From Euglena gracilis (taxonomy: Eukaryota > Euglenida > Euglenophyceae > Euglenales): 64,000 bases of DNA. Location of the stretch: contig CP154956.1 of NCBI GenBank assembly GCA_039621445.1, positions 13,474,292-13,538,291 on the forward strand. Reading direction: 5' to 3'. Within the stretch, counting starts at the first letter, position 1. Each line of letters starts with the position of its first letter. A model generated the notes under the pieces. It made no database searches. It saw only the letters and a list, made by a program, of their open reading frames with translations, and was not told the DNA's origin. Positions 53,735-64,000 of the stretch are shown here, piece after piece. The translations under genes were made by a program, and so were the position numbers.

Positions 53735-56637
53735 ATGGTGCGGATCCGGCCGTTCGAGGCGTCCGACGAGGCCGACCTGATGGCTTTCCAGACCGAGGCT
53801 GTGCAGGTGCCCTCCGCCTGCATGCAGAGCCGGCTGGGTTTTGAAACCCACCCCGACACTTGCCGTGTGGCCGTCTCCACCCACACGGTGTCGCACCAGG
53901 GCCGTCCAAGTGAAATTTTGCCGACAAAAATGAACAGCGACACATGAATTTGCCATGGAAGGAGCCTCGGGCTGAACTTGGGTGAAACTCTAGTCCAGAA
54001 TGCGGAATTTTTCAAAGTTGAAATCGTTTCTCATCAAAATCAAATAAGGCCTGTAAAAACGGCAAAACCTCGCACATTCGCCAAACTTTTTTTTTGCATT
54101 TTTTTGAACAAAAGGCAAGAGTTAAAGCATTCCCTTGCATTCAAGGAATAATGGGAACTGAACATCCGGATTTCGAATTTTTGTGTAATTTTTTTTCCAT
54201 GTGTTTGAATTATTTTTACTCCCCCAATTTTTTTTTGGAATCAGTACGTTCCCAAAATTACGGGGGATGACACTCACAGGGATCATACGACAAAAATCAC
54301 GTTTTATTTCCCCAAATTTTATACTTATTACTTATTCTTTTATACATATTTAATATGCATATTATATACATATTTAAGATGTTATGTTGAATGTCATCTA
54401 TATATTTTATTATATATTATGTATTGTATATTATTTTATATATTTAAGTTATATTTTATATTCATCAATATGTTATATCATACCATATCGTATCGTATCG
54501 TATTACATCGTGTCGTGTCGTATTGTATCATATTGTGTCGTATTGTGTCGTGCCATATCGTATTGTACCATATCGTATCATGTGGTTCCGTATTGTATCG
54601 TATAGTGTTGTACGGTATTGTATTGTATTGTATTGCATTGTATTGTATTGTATTGTATTGTATTGTATTGTATTGTATTGCATTGTGTTGTATTGTATTG
54701 TATTGGATTGGATTGGATTGGATTGGATTGGATTGTATCATATTGTATTATTACATCACATTATATTGTATCATATTAATTTATATTGCATCATATCATA
54801 TTGCATTATATATTGTAGATTGTATTTTATTATACTGTATTGTATTGTATTGTACTATATTGTATTATGCAGTACAGTTTTCACCTGCCCGAGCGCATTG
54901 TCCCTTGCCCCCCCCCCCCCTGCTTTCGCTGCCGCAGCACCGCCACATCCCCATCGTGCTGCAGCCGACCCCCATCTGGCGGGCGGTGGCCAACGCCTTC
55001 CCACTCAACATCGTGCGGGTGGCCGTCACCCCCGAGAAGCGCGTTGTGGGGGTCGCCTCCGTCGGCCTCACCACCAGCGTCATCGGCGGTACGTGGTGGC
55101 GGTGCGGTGGCCGTGTGTCGCCAGAGTTCTGTGATTCGCATTCCAATGGCATCTTACGGTTGTTTTGTTGTGTGGGTGTATTCGATTGTGCTAACTCCCC
55201 CCAATTTATACCCACGGGTCGCTATGTCACTTTCACATTTCACACATTAAAATCCTGGGGGGTGGTCGGTATAAATGGGGAGTCGGAATAGATTAAGAGG
55301 TTCGACTGGGGGGGACAAAGTAATGTGCACAAGTACCCCCAATAAACAACAATCCATTTGTTCATGTTTCGCCAAAAGTAGCCTAAACGCTTTTTTTCAG
55401 TTTACTGCGACCTCCTTGAGCTTTATTGTGCTCCACCTTGGTGTGCACCGGATGCAAAGAGAGTGGGTCGGAAAAATATATTTCTTCTTGTTTTTTTTTA
55501 CTCTCCAGGGGTCGGTTTAAATGGGTTTTTTCGATTCTAAATGGAGTTTTTTTTTTCGACTCATGATCATCGCGCATTTTGCTATTACAGTTACATAATT
55601 ACAGTTACAATTTTTTGCCCTGATCATTTCTGGTTTTTACGTCGAGTGTCCCAACGCACTACTGAATACACCACCACCATCGGATTGCGCGGGGGGGGTT
55701 GTGCACTCGAAGGGGACCATTCCTCCTGCAGCGGAGGACGTCGCTTTCTTACGGGGAGGGGGTTTAGCAGCATGGCCGCTTCTCCCATTCTGCTCCTTCT
55801 GAAAGGCGGGCACCACAAGGGAGGTGACAGACAGCCAATGGGGGAATGGCATTCTCAACCCTGGGATGGGGGCATTTTGGAATTTTACCCCTCCCCAGTG
55901 GAACCTGTGTGGGGACACAAAAAATACCTGAAAGGCAGGCTGTAACTGACAATCCCCCCAAAACCACATAAAAGCTTCTGTGCGGTTCCTTTTTGACCTC
56001 AGAAAGCTTCAATGTCCTCTTCAATGTCAGGCAAAGCTCAAAACGCTTCATTGTCGGGCAACATCGGCTCTCTTGAAGCACCAATCATTTATAACACAAC
56101 ATAAATGGAGAAGGGAACATAGCGAACCGCCTTTGGCGTCCTTGTGGTTCGCCTTTGGAGTCCTTGCTTTTGGTGGTTTGGTTAACCCAACTTACGGGTC
56201 GGCCAGGCCAGTGAAGGAGACAAAAATTAACCCTAAAAAAAACAACCCCTGAGGGGTTGGGCATTTCTGAATAATGACTTCTGAATCATGATTTCTGCAT
56301 GGCCAATCATGATTTCTGACTGACACAAATCATGATTTCTGAATGATATGAATGATGATTTCCGAATGACGGTGAAAGTGCGGGGCTACAAAAGCTCCCC
56401 AAAGGTCCACTGCGGAAGACCGTGGGACACCACAGCCAACGCCGTGGTGTGAGATTTGGCGGATACGACGTGTCTGGGGGGCTGGTGCGCCATGCTTGCC
56501 GCCCCGCAGACGGCAGCAAGCCGCGCTGTGTGGCGTACTTCTTCAACGTCAGCGTCCCCCCCACCATGCCGGCTGCGCCGCTCACCAAGGCCCTTGTGGA
56601 GAAGACTACAGCAAGTGCCGTTGGGCTAGGGGCCGAG
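53735..56637 (+). CDS. GNAT-like acetyltransferase, 3 exons seen
   Basis: Exon 1 53735-53806 (MVRIRPFEASDEADLMAFQT then EAVQ, donor CAG|GTGCCC); exon 2 54938-55088 (acceptor TGCCGCAG, donor GCG|GTACGT); exon 3 56510-56637 (acceptor CCCGCAG, donor GAG|GTACGT). The phases (0, 1, 0) match at each join. The N-terminal VRIRPFEASDEADLMAF fits GNAT strand 1 and helix 1; VRVAVTPEKRVVGVASVG fits strands 2-3; KPRCVAYFFNVSVPP then LTKALVEKTTASAVGLGAE fits strand 4 and helix 3. GNATs transfer acetyl from acetyl-CoA to amines. The pyrophosphate-binding R/QxxGxG is missing: the loop reads PTMPAAPLTKAL. The protein may not bind acetyl-CoA normally. The 3' end is not established. Confidence 0.55.
54380..54880. 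repeat. (ATTGT)n and related A/T/G arrays
   Basis: ATTGT pentamers with GGATT and CGTAT variants in the first intron of the GNAT-like gene. Preceded by TATTTTATATA-rich sequence. Confidence 0.9.
55091..56509. other. Intron content, no extra exon seen
   Basis: 55190-55290 has a small ATTTATACCC/GGTATAAAT inverted pair of the TAAACCC class. 56260-56365 has five dispersed copies of AATCATGATTTCTGA. The rest is unique. Confidence 0.5.
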
Positions 56638-56885
56638 GTACGTGTGTGTGTTGTGTGTGTGTGTGTGGTGTGTGTGTGTGTGTGGTGTGTGTGTGTGTGT
56701 GGTGTGTGTGTGTGTGTGGTGTGTGTGTGTGGGTGTGTGTGTGTGCACGTTGTGGGTATCTGCATGTGGCGTGTGTGCGTGCGTGCGTGTGTGTGTGTGT
56801 GTGTCTTCGTGCGGTGTGTGCATGCATTGTATGCGCGCGTGTGTGTGCGTGCATGTGCGTGTGTGCGTGCGCGCGCGTGTGTTTG
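56638..56885. repeat. (GT)n microsatellite at intron start
   Basis: GT/GC repeats starting right at the GAG|GTACGTGTG donor of the GNAT exon, ending in GCGCGCGTGTG. Confidence 0.92.
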
Positions 56886-56939
56886 ATGGCATCGCCGTCT
56901 GGGATTTTCGGAGGTCCAGAGGATCGTGGACCCCACACC

Positions 56940-58385
56940 CAACCACACAAGGTGAGTGTATGTCCCTACAGCGTTGGAATCACACCAGAGTTGCTCACCC
57001 GGCCAGGAGGAGCAACAAAAGAGCACTGGTCCCTGGCGCTGGGGTCCCTGGCCACTCACCACACAAACTGGGACAGAAGCAAAGTTAGAGCCGGCCATAA
57101 ACTGATAAGAAGCCTTAATGCACCAAAGGGGAGCAGGTCCGGATGTCCGATTTTCGGCAAAAAAATCGATTCCCTGGAACGGCAAAAAGCGCCATTTTGG
57201 GCACTTTTTTGGGCAAAAATTTGTCACAATCGCCAGTAATTTCCGGCGCAAAGCGCTGGAAGCGCTATAATTTTGACCTTTGGGGGGGTCCCGTGTACCC
57301 CGGGGTCGGTCGGGATCCCCTTGGCAGGTCAGGGGTGGGGGTGCGGACCCCCGGTCCAGAAGGGGGGGGCACCCCCATCCATACCCCTACACTCTCCTTA
57401 TATCGAAGCCTAGGTCCGAGGCTGGAAAAAGGCTGCTGGCTGGCTGGCTGGCTGGACCCCCCGGGTGTGGTTCCCGTGGGTGGGTCCACACCCTTGCGCC
57501 CCAGTGCTGCTCTTGCCTCCTGCCCTCTTCCCACTTTTCTGTGTGGGGGATGCATGGCGCGGGCACAACGCCATGACTTGAACAATTCCAATGTGGTCCC
57601 GTGGCTTCAGTAAACCTGGGTTACCAAGTCTCGGCCTTAGGTTGGGTGGCGGGTGGTAGCGTGCTACTAGGTAACAGTATTTCCCTTACGTACTGGTACC
57701 TGCGCTCCGTGTCCTGTCCGGGGTTGGTTTAGGCGGTCCGCTGCCTCGCAGGTGGGTCCCTCTGTGCTGGCTTCCCCTGTAGGGTTGGGTTGTTGGGAGG
57801 TGCGCTCCTTCTCTGCCGGAGAGCCCAAAGGTCCCCCTGCCATGTCCCCCGGGCGGTCGCACGAAGCGCCATGCCCCCCTACAGAGGCATCGGAGTCGCG
57901 TTTTCAGCTGCTGGTCTCCGTGGGAGTTCCCTCTGTCTTCCCCTCGCTCCCCATCTTCCCTTCTGGCCAAAGGGGTGGGCCGGGTTGTTCGAGGCCACCA
58001 GGGGCACCTGGGCTAACCGCGACCCTCTGGGGCACCCGGACGCCAAAGCGACGGCTGTTCAGGCACCCTTGGGCACCCTCGCTTTGGCGACGTTCGCTTT
58101 GACCCCTGCCACACGCCACCTAACATCGTCACGGGTGGTGTGCGGTCACTGCTTCTGGCTGCCAGCACGTGGCCCAACGGAATGCGTGGGTGGTCCCCCT
58201 TGGGTGCATGAAGGCTTCTTATCAGTTTATGGTCGGCACTAACTTCGCTTCTGGCCCAGTTTGTGTGGTGAGTGGCCAGGGACCCCTTACACCAGTGCTC
58301 TTTTGTTGCTCCCCCTGGCCGGGTGAGCAACTCTGGTGTAATTCCAGCGCTGTAGGGACATACACTCACCTTGTGTGGTTGGCGT
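56940..58385. repeat. 1.45-kb element with 165-bp inverted arms
   Basis: The left arm (CCACACAAGGTGAGTGTATG, CACCAGAGTTGCTCACCCGG, CACTCACCACACAAACTGGG, CATAAACTGATAAGAAGCC) is repeated in reverse at 58208-58382 (GGCTTCTTATCAGTTTATG, CCCAGTTTGTGTGGTGAGTG, CCGGGTGAGCAACTCTGGTG, CATACACTCACCTTGTGTGG). The inside holds C/G-tract modules and a half copy of the TTATATCGAA word. It lies 3' of the last GNAT exon seen. No transposase is visible. Confidence 0.85.
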
Positions 58386-59500
58386 GGTTCCCATGGGTGG
58401 GTCTACCCTCTTGCGCCACAGTGTCAAGACCTGCTCCCGGGGGGATGGAGGGAAACTGGTTATGCCTCCAGGGACGTCTGATTTGTAGGGGGAAGGTGGT
58501 TGAGGCAGGGGGGGTTTGTGCTTTTCAATTTTGGCATTTTTTTCCCCTTTTTGCATTTTTTTTGTGCTTTTTTCTCCTCTGGACATTTTTTCCATTTCCC
58601 CTGAATTTTTAAGGAATTCCAATTTTTCTCTGAGACCAATTTTTCTTTGTTGGTTTTTGAAATTTGCGGAATTTTTGTGAGAGTTTCTCATTTTTGGATT
58701 TTTTTTTCGAATCAGAATCAGACCGCCCCCCCCCCCCCCCCCCCCGGATGGTGCCTGCCTGCCCAGGCACTCCAGGGCACCCCGAGCAGTCAATTTTTTA
58801 AGCACTGGCCGACCCCCCCCCCCCCTCGGGGGGTGGGTGACTGGTTTTTTCAGAGTGACTGACTGGTTTTTGGCCCAGACCCCCTCCCCTCCCCTCCCTG
58901 GGGGGGGTCGGCCAGGAGTGAGCAAAAGTGGCTTGAGTGACCCCGGCGCCGAAGGCGCCGGAAAATTTTTTTTGGCCTAAAATGGCCTAAAGTGACTAAA
59001 AAGTGGTCGTTTTTCTGAGTGGCCGGCCCCCCCCCCCCTGGGGGGTAGTGATTGGCTGGTTTTCCGAAAATGAGTGACTGACTGGTTTTTAAAAAAGTGG
59101 AGTGACCCCCCCTCCCCCCCCGGGGGTCGGTAAAAAAAATTGTATGACCCCGAGACTGAGACCGAGGCGACTCTCCCCGAGGTTGGTTAAATTCAGCCTG
59201 ATCAGAATGTTCTCAGAATCCGCATGTTCCCAAAATCTAATCAGAATACATACCATACTTGGAGGTAGTATATACCTGGAGGTATTTTTTTCCTTCCTCC
59301 TGTCCAGAGAAAAGTGGTGACCTGGTGGAGCTATTGAAGGATGATACATGCATGTCGCATTTTTTGGTTTTTATGTCTTTTTGTGTCTGTTTATTTTTGT
59401 TTGTTTGTGTGTGGAGGGTCCTTGTTGTTCCCCCGTTTAGGAAGTGTTCCCCAATGTGCGCTTGCATGGCTGTGGGCTTGCTCCTTTTCCCCTGCCACAG
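58386..59500. other. C-tract and T-rich sequence, no confident gene
   Basis: C tracts at 58723-58745 and 58813-58825. GGCGCCGAAGGCGCC lies at 58945. GTGACTGACTGGTTTTT words recur (58854, 59069 and 62088). A weak exon at about 59295-59340 (EKSGDLVELLKDD) has no good donor. Confidence 0.4.
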
Positions 59501-59613
59501 GTGGGCTACTCCTGCACGCTGCAGGACTACACCAAGGCTTGCAAGGCTGCGGACCTGAAGCCCGGGGACCCCAACATCGGTCTGATCGACCTCCTCATCA
59601 AAGTCGTGTACCG
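59501..59613 (+). CDS. Probable exon, unknown protein
   Basis: CCTGCCACAG acceptor and CCG|GTGTGCC donor. It encodes VGYSCTLQDYTKACKAADLK, then PGDPNIGLIDLLIKVVYR. Phase 0 at the 5' side would fit the GNAT exon ending at 56637, but the peptide does not look like the expected GNAT strands 6-7, so it may belong to another gene. Confidence 0.5.
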
Positions 59614-59969
59614 GTGTGCCAGCGGCTTGGGTGCATGTGTTCGTCACCGGGCGCCACTTGAGCCAGAGAGGACCCACACCCCAAGGGGGACACCAGCAAT
59701 TTTTTCCAGGAGCTTTTTTTTTTTATAGGTGGTTGTCCTCCCTTGACCGCAGGGGGGGGGTGGGGGCAGCAGGGTTGTCTTTAAGGGACGGGAGTCTGTT
59801 TTTTTCCCATTAATGACCGCCCCTTAAGGACCCCCCTTAGGCCCAGACCTTAGTCACCCCATTGGCCAGGGGTTCAACCTCAGGCTCTTGTGGCTGCACA
59901 ACACTCGTTCTGTATGTGATTCGTTCAAATTGATCACACACTCCGTCCATTAATTAGGTGCGGGTACGT

Positions 59970-61057
59970 CCATGAATTATTGGTGCACCCCAAAATTTTT
60001 GAAAAAAATACGTATCTGAGCCAGGGTGGGTCCACGTGGATACCTTGTTGGAGGCATATTCAGAACGCAAAGGCATCAGAAGCAGGCACCATCACTGCCT
60101 TGCGCGAAGGTGCCTCAACAGCCCTGACACCCCTCAATAGGGGGTAAACCCCCCTCCCCAATAGTGCTGCGGGGCCAATAGAGCTGCGGGTCTAAATAGT
60201 GCTGCATCCCCCGCCGGATGAAGCGAACATCCAATGGTGCTGCACCCCCCAAAACATAGCAATGTGAAATGCGTGGTAGCTGGTGCAGCCTTACTGCAGG
60301 CACCTTTTGTAACAGGGGAAAGGGGGCGAATTCCCACCCGAACAACTCACAGAAGTCGTCCGAAGATGAACACACGACCTCACTAGCCTCACAGAAGGAC
60401 ATTGAGCAGACAAAAAGGGTGCCTGTGGTGATAGGCCGGGACTAAGAGGCACCCAGTCCAATAGTGCTGCGGGTCCAAATAGTGCTGCACCCCCCGCCGC
60501 CGGAGGCGGCCGTCCAATAGAGCTGCGGGTGCAATACTATTTGGGGGGGGGTTTAGCCCCTCCCCAGACCTTCCGAACGGCAGCAAGCCGTCGGGGAATG
60601 GAGAGCCACAAGTTGCGTACAAATGCTGGAGGTACACCAGCCCAGGCTTGTTGAACGCCGAGCCACAACTCTCTGCCAGCACCCTGCATGGCCTGCCCGG
60701 CTCAGGGTGAAACTCCTGCCAGGGTGGCCGGCGTGCAGCTCGGACCTCAACGTTGTTGAGCACGCCTGGGCGTACATCGTCTGCCAGCTCGTTGTGGCTC
60801 GGCATTCAACAAGCCTGGGCTGGTGTACCTCCAGCATTCGTACCTCCAGCAACGGCAGCATGCCCCGACGGCTTGCTGCCATTCGGAAGGTCTGGGGAGG
60901 GGCTAGGGCTGCTGAGGCACCTTCGCGCAAGGCAGTGATGGTGCCTGCTTCTGATGCCTTTGCGTTCTGCATGCCTCCAACAAGGTATCTACGTGGACCA
61001 CCCTGGCTCAGATACGTATTTTTTTCAAAAATTTCGGGGTGCGCCAATTATTAATGG
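59970..61057 (+). mobile_element. Decayed Tc1/mariner element in inverted-repeat form
   Basis: The left (59970-60128, continuing at 60555) and right ends are long inverted repeats beginning CCAT(G/T)AAT(T/A)ATTGG. The + strand encodes the C-terminal part of a DDE transposase: LLPGWPACSSDLNVVEHAW (60713-60769) matches the mariner WPxxSPDLNPIExxW signature, and SMPRRLAAIRKVWGG matches the tail motif. The N-terminal half is gone, and the motif region is followed by an inverted duplicate, so each arm is partly the same transposase end facing the other way. The element cannot make a working enzyme. Confidence 0.85.
60128..60555 (+). repeat. Foldback element nested in the mariner arm, word AATAGTGCTGC
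   Basis: Starts GGGGGTAAACCCCCCTCCCC, then CCAATAGTGCTGCGGG / AATAGAGCTGCGGG several times, and ends CAATACTATTTGGGGGGGGGTTTAG. The opposite mariner arm reads straight through this point (CAGCCCTAGCCCCTCCCCAG in reverse), giving the empty site. A CCCCTC flanking word on both sides may be the target duplication. Confidence 0.85.
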
Positions 61058-62259
61058 AAATAGTGTATTTCGACTTTTTTTTTAAAAAAATGTACATCAA
61101 CTCTTCAGAAATGATTCACCATTAATTCCGAAGAAGAAAGAAATGGTTAATACAAAGTACTTTTTGCACACCCACAAAGCAAAAGAAAGCCATTTTTTAA
61201 ATTTTGTTGAGTTCGTGTCCTGGGAAGATTTGGGTAATTTGGGGAAGGGCGGATTTGGGCTTCCTTTTCACTCGGAAAGCTCCTGGTGGGGAGGAGGGAG
61301 TGAGAGAGGGTGGGTCGGGGCTCTTGTTGGTCGTGTGATTTTGGGGCTTTTGTTGGCGAAAATTCACACAGGCTAGACCCCGGGGTCCCCCCCACCCGCC
61401 CATCCTGGCATGGGGCCATGCCCCCCCCCCGGCCTGGGGGGATACCCCCCCGAAAATTTTGACCGCCTGAACGCCGTCTGTTTTGGAACGTCAGATTTTT
61501 TTCTGGCCCTTCGCATTGGAACCATTGCCAGACCTGACCGGACCCCCCTCCCCGGAGATTTTAAAGCTGACAAACAAACCAGGCCTTGCTAACTCTGGCG
61601 GATTTGTAAGTTGGGTGTACGATGTTTGATGCCAGAATGGGGAATGTGTATTTTTTTTTCAGGCGGCATACTCACGTATTTTTTTCTGCACATATTGAGC
61701 AAAAATACATCATCCATTTATCCATCCATCCATCCATCCATCCATCCATCCATCCATCCATCCATCCATCCATCCATCCATACATGCATTGCAAAGTTAA
61801 AAAACCACATCTAAAAATAAGGAATTCTGCTCTGTCCCCCAGTCTTCATATCTTGTGGCTTGACGGACGATGGACGCTTCCAAGCCTCTTCAAAGGAAAA
61901 CAATAATGGTCAAACACTCTTCGAAGCCTGTTCTTTTTTCAGAGGGTCGAATGCATGCAATCACTTAGTCACTGCTCCCCCCCCCTTGGGTGGGTGACTT
62001 TTTTTTGTTTTTCCAATTTGTGGTCAATTTTCTCTTCTTGGATTCCAGAGGCCCCCAGGAGTGAGTGACTGGCTTTCCAAAGTTAAGCGGCTGACTGGTT
62101 TTTGGAGGAGTGGAAGTGACCCCCCGTCCCCCTGGGGGGTCGTAAAATCACATTGTCAGAATGTGAGGTTGACATTGACTACACCCCTCCCCAGGGTTGT
62201 GCGAGAATCCCAGAAACGTTGTGGGTTGGGCAACTCCCCCCCACCACCTGTATTTCGAG
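61058..62259. other. No gene seen
   Basis: Unique A/T-rich sequence; (ATCC)n array at 61715-61782; C tracts near 61418 and 61977. From 62193, CAGGGTTGTGCGAGAATCCC starts another C-tract family copy that leads into the duplicated block. Confidence 0.5.
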
Positions 62260-64000
62260 CCAATTTTGAGGTTTTCCTTCAGCGCCGAACGACTGGTTTG
62301 TTTTTTTTTGCAAACTGTCATGGTGGGTGGAGCGGGGTCGACCCCCCATCGGGCCGTCCCGTACAACTGTGTCCCTCCCGCTTGTCGGCCCCCTCGCTTC
62401 GCTCTGCCTCTCTCAGGGTATCGCTGACGGTCGATCCGCTGCCCAGGGCTTCCCCCTCCCTGTCATGCCGCACCGTCGCGGTGGATGTGTTTAGGCCGCT
62501 GCATCCCAGGGCAGGGCAGAGCGGGAATCGGCCAAACAGCCAGGGTGGTGGGTGGGGGGGTCGACCCCCCCCCCACCACCTCTTCCCGTATTTCCGGCAG
62601 CACCAATTTTTGGACCCGAAAAGATTTTTCCGGCGCCTTCGGCGCCGGGTGTTTTTTTGACCCGTTTTGGAACCCACATGGGAGGTCCCCCCAAAAACCC
62701 CTCAAAACCCCATTTTTCACACCTTCCAAAAATTCAACATTTTCACAAAAATTTGAAGAGGTTTTTGAAGGGGAAAAAAAGCCATTGAAAATCAAAAAAA
62801 TTCCAAGAGAAAAAATGTCAGTAAAATTTTGACTGTGCCAAAATTTTGTCCACTTTTTTTGACCTTCGTTTTTTCACCCCCCCTCCTAAAAACTACCATT
62901 TTTAAACCTGAGAATTTTGAGATTTTTTTGGGGAAGATATGTGGTTTTTCATCAAAGAATCATGTATTTTGGGTTCATTTTGCAAAAAAATTTCAAATTT
63001 TTCCTGGCCAAAATCCCTGTTTTCCCGATATCGGTGAAAGTGTTGTGGTGGGTGGGGGGTCAACCCATCCCCCCCCCCCCACCTCCCGGGTGGGGGGGTC
63101 GAGGGCCCAGGGCCTTTCACGCTGAGACCTTCTTCAAACAAAAAGAGAAAGAGGCTGGTGGGGAATCCATTGCTCAAAAGGGGTGTTGGGTTTTTTGGCA
63201 TTTTTTGCGCATTTTTTTCCGACCCCCCCCCCCCCCCCCTGCATTGTACCCAGAGTGGGATATTTATAATACACCATAAAATGATTAATTTTTAAGGCGA
63301 AAATTTCAAATTTCTTTCAGGGGTTTTCAGGCGTTTTTAATAATTTTTTTTGGAGGTTTTTTAAGCCATTTTCAAATTTCTAAGGTGTCTATTTTCCAAC
63401 AACAACGGAAGTCCAAGGGCCATCCCGGCATCGAACGGGGACCAAAACCGAAATGACGAAAACCCCCATTTTTTTTTCGAGTTTGGGTGGATAGAGAATG
63501 GATTCCGCGATGCCAGAAATAATTTCATCCCCCGGAGTTGCCTTGTTTTTGCCGAGATCTTACGCCTTCGTTTTCGGCTCAAATTTCGACAATTTTGCCA
63601 AAATGATTTTTCAAAGTTTTTTTTTTAAATTTGAATTTTTTTTAAATTTATTAAATTTCATTTAACTTTTTTTTAAATTTTTTTAAAATTTTTTAAATTT
63701 TTTTGGTGCCTTAAAAAATGGCCGCTGAGAATGGCGTGGTTTTTCGCCTGTCTCCCGCGGTGAAGGCCAGGACTGTCCTCCAGCTTCCGGGCCACAGCCC
63801 CCGGACGCCCTGCCTGGGCCATACGGTGCACGGCTCCGGCGGCTGAGCACGGTGGAGGTGGCCGGCCGCTGGAAGGAGTGGTTTGGGCAGCGGCCGCTCT
63901 TTCCCCTGGGGGACGTGGACGGTGTGTGTGTCTGTGCGATGTGATGTGTGTGGTGTGTGTGTGTGGTGTGATGTGTGTGATGTGTGTGTGATGTGTGTGT
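62260..64000 (+). repeat. Direct duplication, right copy
   Basis: Near-identical to 1-1737. The differences I find are at 63070-63100, where CACCTCCCGGGTGGGGGGG replaces a C run, and near 63222 (GAC for GAG). The 5' border here is visible: upstream 62193-62259 continues the same C-tract element, so the duplicate may extend left of window position 1. Confidence 0.95.
63798..63921 (+). CDS. Probable internal exon, duplicate of 1535-1658
   Basis: Sequence and splice signals are identical to the left copy, including the G|GTGTGTG donor and the following GT array. The exact identity of exon and intron argues for a recent duplication or an assembly effect. Confidence 0.45.

Overview
The window is eukaryotic nuclear DNA from a large, repeat-choked genome. 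Real coding sequence is a small share of it: short GC-rich exons (about 40-200 bp) set in introns from hundreds of bases to several kilobases. The best guess for the organism is a euglenid (Euglenozoa) or a similar protist. This is an inference from four things seen together: (i) TTAGGG-type telomeric repeats; (ii) a spliceosomal U2 snRNA gene; (iii) a mixture of ordinary GT-AG introns with intron-like insertions that lack GT-AG ends, begin CAG and end CTG, carry terminal inverted repeats and are flanked by 8-bp target duplications; (iv) nearly all recognised exons on the + strand. No sequence here proves the taxon.

Layout. 1-1741 is repeated almost exactly at 62260-64000. 1742-17865 holds scattered exons, CA/GT arrays, several foldback elements, a coding exon broken by a MITE (10268-10865) and a U2 snRNA on the minus strand (about 14048-14238). 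18397-20767 is a phase-consistent gene for a Gly-Lys-rich acidic protein. 22330-31728 is a chain of phase-compatible exons for a nuclear RNA-binding protein: acidic and basic segments, a RanBP2-type zinc finger and an RRM. 33522-44290 is a homologue of SYS1, the Golgi membrane protein, and the most secure protein call. One of its introns holds a composite element of about 4.2 kb with telomeric repeats and a 599-bp satellite. 44383-46299, 48854-52032 and 53345-53485 are unrecognised genes or exons. 53735-56637 looks like a GNAT acetyltransferase with a degenerate acetyl-CoA motif. 59970-61057 is a decayed Tc1/mariner copy in inverted-repeat form with another element nested inside it.

Most of the DNA between exons belongs to foldback or terminal-inverted-repeat families: (a) CAGGG...CCCTG elements, some behaving as movable introns; (b) small elements bounded by TAAACCCCC / GGGGGTTTA that carry a short word repeated forward and then reversed; (c) clusters of dispersed short palindromes. 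Exon boundaries were read from splice signals, reading-frame phase and, for SYS1, homology. Gene models outside SYS1 are therefore working models.
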